Below, one piece after another: positions 8,862 to 15,675 of a DNA stretch of 64,000 nt. A program made the position numbers and the translations under genes. Numbering within the stretch: the first letter of the stretch is position 1; each line of letters begins with the position of its first letter. Location: the NCBI GenBank assembly GCA_965242595.1, contig OZ251464.1, forward strand, positions 1,736,001-1,800,000, written 5' to 3'. Below the pieces are notes generated by a model. The model worked only from the letters and a program-made list of their open reading frames with translations, was not told the origin of the DNA and did not search any database. Source of the stretch: SP197 sp965242595 (lineage in GTDB: Bacteria; Pseudomonadota; Alphaproteobacteria; SP197).

Positions 8862-9376
8862 TGCGCGCTCTTGTGGCCCCCCGGCCCGGCGACGTCAACC
8901 TTCGCGCGCCACGCCGCCCAATGCTGGCGCCATCGTTCCATGAACGGGGCCATGTCCTCCGGCTCGCCCCTGGCAGCCAGCGCCCCTTGCGGCACCCGGA
9001 ACCAGGGCTGGGCGCTCATCGTCCAGATATGGCCCACGGGTTGCAGCAGATCGCGCCAGCGAGCCGGCTTTCACGGATACGATCTGCGCACGGGCGCTGC
9101 CGATATGGAACAGCCGGCTGCCACAGGCGGGGCAGAAATGGCAGGCCAGCCTGGCGCCGCTGGCGGTGGGGCGCGACCAGGCGCGGCAAGCGGCCCAATC
9201 CGTCTCCGGGGTGTCGGCGGCCACCGGCGGCGACATGCCGAAGGCCGACTGGGCCTGACATTCGCCGCAATGGCAGCAATAGAGGGTCAGCGGCGGCGGC
9301 GTCAGCCGATAACGCACCGCGTCGCACTGGCAGCCGCCTTCCAGGTGCAGGACGTTTTGTCTGCGCTCATGCTCAT
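8852..9376 (-). pseudogene. GFA-family protein gene broken by two frameshifts
   Basis: The region encodes a glutathione-dependent formaldehyde-activating (GFA) family protein, a small zinc protein, but in three frames. A start with a good GGGAGAAG ribosome site (ATGAGCATGAGC at 9376) opens a frame that soon drifts. The zinc core GGCQCDAVRY, CCHCGECQ and CPACGSRLF is in a second frame. The C-terminal part GHIWTMSAQPWFRVPQG, the usual family ending, is in a third, joined at about 9050. Each break can be explained by a single base gain or loss. Either the gene is newly inactivated or the assembly has two small errors; the conserved residues are otherwise well kept, so decay must be recent. Confidence 0.75.
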
Positions 9377-9561
9377 GCCATCTTCTCCCGCTATTCCAAT
9401 CATCGGAAATCGGGGCGGCCAGTTGCACCGCCACGGCCCCGAAAGCCATTGCCGACAGGCCGCGCCCGGGGCAAAGTAGCTTGTGCCATTGTCGCCAGCG
9501 GGGCGGCGGTGGCGGATGACGATCCGATCGCCATGCGATCGCAACATGGGAGACACCTGAC

Positions 9562-11163
9562 GTGACCGACAAACTCCACAAGCCTGCCGCCACGCGCCGC
9601 ACGGTGCTGGGCGGTGCCGCTGCCGCCGGGGCGGCGGTGGCCATGGCGCCGACGGTTCTGGGTGGCAACGCCGCCGGGGCCGATTCCCACATGCCCAAAC
9701 GCGGCGGCACGCTGCGCATGGGCCTGGGCCATGGCTCCACCACCGACACCCTGGATCCGGCGACCTACGAAAACGGCTTCATCAGCACGATGGGCATGGG
9801 TGGGCTGTTCAACTATCTCACCGCCGTGAACGAGAAGAATCAGCTGGGGCCAGAGCTGGCCGAGGAATGGGAAGCCACCCCCGACGCCATGACCTGGACC
9901 TTCAAGATCCGCAAGGGCGTCCAGTTCCACAACGGCAAGACCATGACCCCCGACGATGTGGTGGCAAGCCTGAACTACCACCGCGGCGAGGATTCGATCT
10001 CGGCCGTCTCCAGCCTGTTCGAACAGGTGAAAGACATCCGCGCCGAAGGCGACAAGGTGGTGGTCGAGCTCAATGCCGGCAACGCCGACTACCCCTATAT
10101 CGTCAGCGACTACCATCTCGGCATCCAGCCCAGCGACGGCGAAGGCAACATCGTCGATCCGAAATCGGGCATCGGTGCCGGCAGCTATATGGTGGTGGAA
10201 TACGAACCGGGCGTCAGCTCGACGCTGGAGCGCAACCCCAACTACTGGAAGGCGGATGCGGCCTGGTTCGACGCCGTGCAGATGACCACCATCGCCGATT
10301 CGGGGGCGCGCCAGAACGCCCTGATGTCGGGCCAGGTGGACGTGATCGACCGGGTCGACCTCAAGACCGCCGACCTGCTGGAACGCCACCCGGAAATCGT
10401 CCTGGTGCAGGCCACCGGCACCTTGCATTACACGCTGCCGATGCGCACCGACACAGCGCCCTTCGACGACAACAATGTGCGCATGGCGCTGAAACACGCC
10501 ATGAACCGCGACGAGGTGGTAGAAAAGATCCTGCGCGGCTATGGCGTGCCCGGCCAGGATACGCCGATCACGCCGGCCAACCGCTTTTATGCCGACGATA
10601 TCGGCGCGGCCAGCTACGATCCGGACAAGGCCAGATGGTATCTGAAGCAGTCCGGCCTGGAGAGCCTGGCGGTCGATCTTTCCACTTCGGATGCCGCCTT
10701 CGTCGGCGCCGTCGATGCCGCCGTGCTCTACAAGGAACATGCGGCACCGGCCGGCATCGACATCAACGTCGTCCGCGAAGCGGCGGACGGCTACTGGTCC
10801 AATGTGTGGATGAACAAGGCCTTCTGCACCTGCTATTGGAGCGGGCGGCCGACCGAAGACTGGATGTTTTCCACCGCCTATGCGGCCGATGCGCCCTGGA
10901 ACGACACCTTCTGGAAGCACGACCGCTTCAACGAACTGCTGGTCCAGGCCCGGGCCGAACTCGACCAGGGCCTGCGCCGCGAAATGTATCGCGAGATGCA
11001 GCAGATCCTGGCGACGGAGGGCGGCGTGCTGGTCGCCATGTATGCCAACCATGTCGAGGCGGCCTCCACCGGGCTGCGCCACGGGCCGGACGTCGCCGGC
11101 AACTGGAACCTCGACGGCGGCCGTCTGATGGAACGCTGGTGGTTCGACGACCCGTCGGCGTAA
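9562..11163 (+). CDS. ABC transporter substrate-binding protein, peptide/nickel (SBP family 5) type
   Basis: A 533-residue periplasmic binding protein of the oligopeptide/dipeptide class. The N terminus has a twin-arginine-like signal (TRRTVLGGAAAAGAAVAMA), suggesting Tat export. Family features include the RGGTLRMG-like start of the mature protein (KRGGTLRMGL), the AEEWEATPDAMTWTFKIRKGVQFHNG segment (split here) and PDDVVASLNYHRGEDS. The start is GTG at 9562 with GGGAGA upstream. No permease or ATPase genes adjoin it, so it is an orphan in this window. It faces the TMADH-like gene end to end with a terminator between them. The ligand is unknown; similar proteins bind peptides, opines or nickel complexes. 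Confidence 0.88.
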   Translation: MTDKLHKPAATRRTVLGGAAAAGAAVAMAPTVLGGNAAGADSHMPKRGGTLRMGLGHGSTTDTLDPATYENGFISTMGMGGLFNYLTAVNEKNQLGPELAEEWEATPDAMTWTFKIRKGVQFHNGKTMTPDDVVASLNYHRGEDSISAVSSLFEQVKDIRAEGDKVVVELNAGNADYPYIVSDYHLGIQPSDGEGNIVDPKSGIGAGSYMVVEYEPGVSSTLERNPNYWKADAAWFDAVQMTTIADSGARQNALMSGQVDVIDRVDLKTADLLERHPEIVLVQATGTLHYTLPMRTDTAPFDDNNVRMALKHAMNRDEVVEKILRGYGVPGQDTPITPANRFYADDIGAASYDPDKARWYLKQSGLESLAVDLSTSDAAFVGAVDAAVLYKEHAAPAGIDINVVREAADGYWSNVWMNKAFCTCYWSGRPTEDWMFSTAYAADAPWNDTFWKHDRFNELLVQARAELDQGLRREMYREMQQILATEGGVLVAMYANHVEAASTGLRHGPDVAGNWNLDGGRLMERWWFDDPSA

Positions 11164-11190
11164 GCCGCGCGGGATCGCGCAGAAGGTCAG

Positions 11191-11218
11191 GGGGCGCCGC
11201 GTCGTCGGCGCCCCTTTT
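11191..11218 (+). terminator. Rho-independent terminator after the binding-protein gene
   Basis: A perfect nine-base-pair stem, GGGGCGCCG pairing with CGGCGCCCC around a six-base loop, is followed by TTTT. It lies 27 bases past the stop of the substrate-binding gene and 12 bases before the end of the convergent flavoenzyme gene. Confidence 0.85.
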
Positions 11219-11229
11219 CCTTGTCGCCC

Positions 11230-13308
11230 TCAGCCCGTCGCGGCCAGCGCCGCAGGCTCGCGGCGGAAGGGGATGTCCGGAACGGCAGCGTCGTCGAATG
11301 TGCGGCCATAGCGGTGGCCGTCATGAACGGCGGCGGCGATGGTGGCAGGCGCGTGGCAATCGCCGATTCGCGCCAGGGTGCGAATGCCGGCCTCCTTCAC
11401 CAGCTGCGCCCGGGCGGTCAGCGCGCGCCAGACATCGTCGTCGGGCAGGCGCGATGTCACCAGCACCACGGCGGCGGCGGCAACCTCGCTCTCCCGCCCG
11501 CTATAGACGCAGGCCAGGCGGCAGCCGCCAGCGCCGATCGCCGCCAGATTGACCTGCTGGCGGATGGCTACGCCGAGTTCGATCAGGCGGGCCTGGATGA
11601 ACTCCTGTTCCAGCGTGTTGGCGGTGAACTCGGAAACCATCGCGGCCGGCGTCGCCAGCACGGTGTCCAGGCCGTCACGAGCCAGCTTTTCGGCCAGCAC
11701 GCCAGCCAGATAGTTGTGGTCGTCGTCGAAGACCAGCACCGGCCCCTGCCGCACGCGCCCGGCCGCCACATCTTCGGGCGCGAACACTGCGCTGCCCCGG
11801 CCCCCGTCGGCACCGGGGATGGCATAGCGGTTGGCGTGGCCCACGCCATCGCGCCGCCAGTGGGCGCCGGTGGCGAGCACCACATGGGGGGCGCCGAAGG
11901 CGGCTATGGTCTCGGCGTCCATGAAGCTCTCCAGGAAAAGCTCCACATTCGCCATCCGTTGCAGCTGGCCCAGCCGCCAGTCGCGCACCCGGCCCCAGGC
12001 GGCCAGCCCCGGCAGCCGGCATTCCATGGCGACGCGCCCGCCGGCCTCCCTGCCGCTCTCCGCCAGCGTCACCTGGCAGCCGCGCTGGCCCAGGGTGCGG
12101 GCCGCTTCCAGCCCGGCCGGCCCGGCGCCCACCACCAGCACCCGCTCGCCCTTGCTGGCCGGCGGCACCCGCTCGCTGTGCCAGCCGCGGCGCCATTCCT
12201 CGCCCACCGCCGGGTTCTGGGTGCAGCGCATGGGCACGGCGAAGAAATCGCCCGTGATGCACATGTTGCAGCCGATGCATTCGCGGATGTCTTCGCTGCG
12301 GCCTTCGGCGATCTTTTTCGGCAGGAAGGGATCGGCGATGGCCGGGCGCGCCGCGCCGATGAAATCCACGATGCCGGATGTCACGATGCGCAGCATGGAA
12401 TCGGGGCTGGTATAGCGCCCTACCCCCACCACCGGCTTGGTCGTCACCGATTTCACGAAGGCGATGGCGTCTTCCTGAAAACCCTCTTCGGCGAAACGGC
12501 TGCTTTTGGAATCGTTCTCCCAGGCCGAGACATTCACATCCCACAGGTCGGGCAGCTCGGCCAGCATCTCCACCACCTCGCGCCCTTCCCGCTGCCATTC
12601 CAGGCCGTCGCTGCCGGCCCGCTCGTCCACGGCAAAGCGCAGCGCCACGGCACAGCTGGCGCCCACCGCCTCCCTGGTATCTTCCAGCAGCTCGCGCAGC
12701 AGGCGGGCGCGGTTTTCCAGGCTGCCGCCATATTCGTCGCTGCGCCGGTTGTAGCGCGGCAGCAGGAAATGCATGGGCAGCGCGATGTCGTGGGCGCAAT
12801 AGACATAAACGATATCGGCCCCGGCCTTCTGCGCCCGCAGCGCTGCCTGGCGGTGCCAGCGGCGCAGCTGGGCGATGTCGTGGCGGTCCATGGCGCGCCC
12901 CTGGGGCGACATCGGGTATTTGTTGGCCATGTGCCCCGGCGCCAGCGGCGCCATGCGCGAGACCAGATTGGGCCGCGAAAGGCCGCCATGCACCAGCTCC
13001 ACCCCGAACAGCGCCCCGTGCTCGTGCACCTTGTCGGCGGCGGCGGCGAAGGCCGGGATGTCGCTGTCGTCCCACAACCGCATCGAGGCGCCAGGATAGG
13101 AATCGGAGCTGGGATGGATCATGGTCTCTTCGGTGCACACCACGCCCCAGCCGCCCTCGGCGCGCTGGCCGCGCAGCCAGGCATGGGCCAGCGGCCAGTT
13201 GGAACCCATGCCGGTGCAATGCGGCACCTGATAGAAACGGTTGGGCGCGGTCACCGGCCCGATGCGGACGGGTTCGAACAGGATGTCAAAGCGGGGATCG
13301 CGCGCCAT
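11230..13308 (-). CDS. trimethylamine dehydrogenase-family FMN/4Fe-4S/ADP flavoprotein
   Basis: A 692-residue enzyme: an old-yellow-enzyme-like TIM barrel (1-330), a 4Fe-4S site, and a C-terminal dinucleotide-binding half (VLVVGAGPAGLEAARTL near 390). It matches trimethylamine and dimethylamine dehydrogenases closely: the N terminus MARDPRFDILFEP, Cys31 in YQVPHCTG where FMN is covalently attached in that family, cluster cysteines 344, 347, 350 and 362, and catalytic residues Tyr170, His173 and Asp266. Two of three residues of the aromatic cage for trimethylamine differ: Glu61 replaces Tyr and no Trp follows the cluster, while Trp263 is kept. Hence it probably oxidises another amine. The start at 13308 is set by homology; a ten-G run lies just upstream. 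Confidence 0.88.
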   Translation of the reverse strand: MARDPRFDILFEPVRIGPVTAPNRFYQVPHCTGMGSNWPLAHAWLRGQRAEGGWGVVCTEETMIHPSSDSYPGASMRLWDDSDIPAFAAAADKVHEHGALFGVELVHGGLSRPNLVSRMAPLAPGHMANKYPMSPQGRAMDRHDIAQLRRWHRQAALRAQKAGADIVYVYCAHDIALPMHFLLPRYNRRSDEYGGSLENRARLLRELLEDTREAVGASCAVALRFAVDERAGSDGLEWQREGREVVEMLAELPDLWDVNVSAWENDSKSSRFAEEGFQEDAIAFVKSVTTKPVVGVGRYTSPDSMLRIVTSGIVDFIGAARPAIADPFLPKKIAEGRSEDIRECIGCNMCITGDFFAVPMRCTQNPAVGEEWRRGWHSERVPPASKGERVLVVGAGPAGLEAARTLGQRGCQVTLAESGREAGGRVAMECRLPGLAAWGRVRDWRLGQLQRMANVELFLESFMDAETIAAFGAPHVVLATGAHWRRDGVGHANRYAIPGADGGRGSAVFAPEDVAAGRVRQGPVLVFDDDHNYLAGVLAEKLARDGLDTVLATPAAMVSEFTANTLEQEFIQARLIELGVAIRQQVNLAAIGAGGCRLACVYSGRESEVAAAAVVLVTSRLPDDDVWRALTARAQLVKEAGIRTLARIGDCHAPATIAAAVHDGHRYGRTFDDAAVPDIPFRREPAALAATG

Positions 13309-13321
13309 CGCGGCCTCGTCC

Positions 13322-13331
13322 GGGGGGGGGG
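13322..13331. repeat. ten-base G homopolymer
   Basis: Ten consecutive G on the plus strand (C on the coding strand of the flavoenzyme gene), 13 bases upstream of that gene's ATG and 26 bases past the stop of the next gene. A run this long is rare in this window and could slip during replication or sequencing. Confidence 0.9.
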
Positions 13332-13357
13332 CGCCAGTATAGCCGCCCGCCGCCAGG

Positions 13358-13720
13358 CTACCAGCCGAACAGCAGCTCGCCCAGCAGCCGCTGCGGCCCC
13401 AGCGCCAGGATGCCGGCGGTCGCAAGCCCCGCCATGGTGCCGATCATCCAGCCGCGATGGGCCGCCACCCGGCGCCGCCGGATATAGATAACGGCCATGG
13501 CAACGCTGATCAGCGTCCACAGGGTCAGCAGATGGATGGCGCTGTAGCCATCCTCGCCGCGAATCCAGAACGACGACAGGCAGGCGCCCACCACCAGCGC
13601 CACCCACAGCCGGCCCAGCAGCCGGTGGCGCGGCGTTCCCTTGGGCGCGGCCAGCATCCAGCCACCCAGCGGCAGCGCCAGCACGGAAAAGGCCAGGTGG
13701 ATGACGATGGCGGTGTTCAT
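13358..13720 (-). CDS. DUF2306-like small membrane protein
   Basis: A 120-residue protein with four predicted membrane helices (about 4-23, 38-53, 61-79 and 92-110). It begins MNTAIVIHLAFSVLALPLG and has a conserved-looking loop TPRHRLLGRLW and RVAAHRGWMIGT, as in predicted membrane proteins of the DUF2306 type. Function unknown. It lies 49 bases upstream of the TMADH-like gene on the same strand and may share its transcript. Confidence 0.7.
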   Translation of the reverse strand: MNTAIVIHLAFSVLALPLGGWMLAAPKGTPRHRLLGRLWVALVVGACLSSFWIRGEDGYSAIHLLTLWTLISVAMAVIYIRRRRVAAHRGWMIGTMAGLATAGILALGPQRLLGELLFGW

Positions 13721-13810
13721 GTCCGCTCCCACGGCGACGGCGCAAACCCTTACACCACCACCGCCGCCGGCGTAAGCTCGCCCCGGCAAAACCGCCCCGG
13801 GAGGTGGCCG

Positions 13811-14221
13811 ATGACGGAAAAGCTCACCCTGTCCAACGACCAATGGCGCCGCCGCCTGACGCCGGAGCAATACCGCATCGCGCGGCGCAAGGGGACGGAG
13901 CGCGCCTTCACCGGCGCCTATCACGCCAGCAAGGCGCAAGGCATCTATCGCTGCATCTGCTGCGACGCGCCCCTGTTCTCGTCGGCAACCAAGTTCGATT
14001 CCGGCACCGGCTGGCCCAGTTTCTACCAGCCGCTCGAGGCCGCGGCGGTGGCAACCAGGGAAGATCGCAGCATCTTCTTCATGCCCCGCACCGAGGTGCT
14101 GTGCGCCCGCTGCGACGCCCATCTGGGCCACGTCTTCCCCGACGGCCCCCCGCCCACCGGCCTGCGCTATTGCCTGAACTCCGCCATCCTGCGCCTGGAC
14201 GAAGACCGCCCCACGCCTTGA
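13811..14221 (+). CDS. msrB: peptide-methionine (R)-S-oxide reductase
   Basis: Repairs the R epimer of methionine sulfoxide in proteins. The 136-residue protein has the standard MsrB layout: two zinc CxxC pairs (Cys48/51 in CICC and Cys98/101 in CARC), the TKFDSGTGWPSF substrate region, LGHVFPDGP, and the catalytic cysteine in RYCLNS (Cys121). Normal length, cytosolic, no signal peptide. The ATG at 13811 follows GGGAGGTGG. It is divergent from the DUF2306-like gene. Confidence 0.95.
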   Translation: MTEKLTLSNDQWRRRLTPEQYRIARRKGTERAFTGAYHASKAQGIYRCICCDAPLFSSATKFDSGTGWPSFYQPLEAAAVATREDRSIFFMPRTEVLCARCDAHLGHVFPDGPPPTGLRYCLNSAILRLDEDRPTP

Positions 14222-14285
14222 CACCCCACCCCGGCGCCCATTACCCAGGGAAAGGCCAGCGCCAGTCATCCGGAGCCACAATCTC

Positions 14286-14627
14286 ATGAACACCATAGAG
14301 CTCGTCGGCATAGCCCTCCCCGGCACCCCCGCCGTCATCGCCTGGGTGGCCATCGCCGTCACCGGCTTCGGCATCGCCCTCCACGCCGCCCTGATCGGCT
14401 GGGGCATTCACGTCATGGCCGGCAGCAACAAAGGCCGCGCCCAATCCTTCGAGGAGTCCCGCAGAGAGAACGAAAGGCGCCACCAAGCCGATCTCAAGCG
14501 CTACGAGGCCGAGGCCAAGCGTCACGAAGCCGAGGCCAAGCGACACGAAGAGACCATGACGGCCCTCATGACGCTGATCGAGCGCACCGGCGGTTCCTCC
14601 CCCACCCGGCCTGCGGGGGCCGATTAG
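14286..14627 (+). CDS. small membrane protein with charged coiled coil
   Basis: A 113-residue protein with two adjoining hydrophobic segments at about 10-28 and 33-48, then a highly charged helix (about 52-97) that includes three copies of a seven-residue unit (RYEAEAK, RHEAEAK, RHEETMT), a likely coiled coil. It has no recognised family. It ends 47 bases before the putative nuclease gene on the same strand, so the two may be co-expressed, but its base composition is GC-rich like the host and unlike the nuclease gene. I cannot assign a function. Confidence 0.6.
   Translation: MNTIELVGIALPGTPAVIAWVAIAVTGFGIALHAALIGWGIHVMAGSNKGRAQSFEESRRENERRHQADLKRYEAEAKRHEAEAKRHEETMTALMTLIERTGGSSPTRPAGAD
14499..14552 (+). 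repeat. 21-base tandem repeat in coding sequence
   Basis: Two full and one partial copies of a 21-base unit (first unit 14499-14519, second 14520-14540, then CGACACGAAGAG) encode the heptads of the coiled coil in the small membrane protein. Confidence 0.7.
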
Positions 14628-14674
14628 GGCTTGGCAAACAACAGGCCGGATGCTGGCCAACATAGAGACACAAG

Positions 14675-15661
14675 ATGACCATTTACGCTTTCAAAGGTGA
14701 AGACCACGTCCGACAGATGATTTTCGACTCCCTGAAGAAAGGGGAAAGCCGATTCGGATGGAGTTACACTTCAACGGCAGATATGCGTATACTTAAGGGA
14801 GTAGTTCAACGATATGGCCGGATCCTTCTGAAACCAGAAGAACGAGAATGTTACCACGAATTCCTCCTGGAAATAAAGCCCGGAGACTATATTGTGCACA
14901 TAAACGTCCCAAAATGGGGCCATTGCACGTTAGCTCGAGTAACGGATAAGTACGGATTTCGCTATGAGGATGATGACTTCAACCACAGATTCGCGGTCGA
15001 TCCCGAATCAGTCGTTTCATTTAATAGAAACGACGCCAAAGTACCCAATTATTTGAGCACACGTCTAAAATTGCGGGGCAGGTACTGGCGCATATACGCA
15101 GAAGAGGAATTCGGACAGCTTCTGGCAAATCTCGGCCGGACTCTCGAATTTGAGCCAAAGAACCGCACAGTCGAACTTCGACGCCTGTCGGAGAAAGTCC
15201 ATCCTCTTTTGCGGGAAATATCGGAGCAAATCCACCATACCCACCCGAATACCAGGCTGGAAGCCCTCATGCAGGAGGTCTTCGAGAGGGTTCCAGGTGT
15301 CGAGACAGTACATTGGCAAGGCGGTCGATCCGATCACGGGGCCGATCTGCTGGTCGAATTCGAAAATGCCCCCATACACATACCCGGCCTTGTGAGGCGA
15401 GACGTTCTCGTCGTTCAAGTCAAATCCTTCACGGGGGAGCATAGCGACACACGCGCCATCGGAGACATAGAAAGAGCCTTCGAGCACCACAAAGACGCGA
15501 CCATGGGCTTGATCGTCTCGACTGCCGGGAGTGTCGGCGAGGAGCTAAGAGGCAAGCTGGACCAATTACAGGAAGACAGCGGCAAGCCGGTCTCCCTGCT
15601 GATCGGGGCCGATCTGACCGCCTTCATCCTGCGCTTCGGCGCCGACCTGCTGCGGCAATAG
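14675..15661 (+). CDS. putative PD-(D/E)XK (Mrr-like) nuclease with PUA/EVE-like N-terminal region
   Basis: A 328-residue protein, visibly AT-richer (near half G+C by eye) than its neighbours and using rarer codons, which suggests recent transfer. The C-terminal half has a restriction-endonuclease-fold signature: a helix with Glu196 and Glu201 (LEALMQEVFE), GGRSDHGADLLVEF with Asp220/Asp224, and VVQVKS with Gln248 and Lys250. The segment around 65-100 (KPGDYIVHINVPKWGHCTL) resembles PUA/EVE-like domains that read modified bases, but I cannot prove it. Together this suggests a modification-dependent or Mrr-type restriction enzyme acting alone, with no methylase nearby. Alternatives are a repair nuclease or an orphan effector. 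Confidence 0.65.
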   Translation: MTIYAFKGEDHVRQMIFDSLKKGESRFGWSYTSTADMRILKGVVQRYGRILLKPEERECYHEFLLEIKPGDYIVHINVPKWGHCTLARVTDKYGFRYEDDDFNHRFAVDPESVVSFNRNDAKVPNYLSTRLKLRGRYWRIYAEEEFGQLLANLGRTLEFEPKNRTVELRRLSEKVHPLLREISEQIHHTHPNTRLEALMQEVFERVPGVETVHWQGGRSDHGADLLVEFENAPIHIPGLVRRDVLVVQVKSFTGEHSDTRAIGDIERAFEHHKDATMGLIVSTAGSVGEELRGKLDQLQEDSGKPVSLLIGADLTAFILRFGADLLRQ

Positions 15662-15675
15662 CGAGCGTGCGCGCC

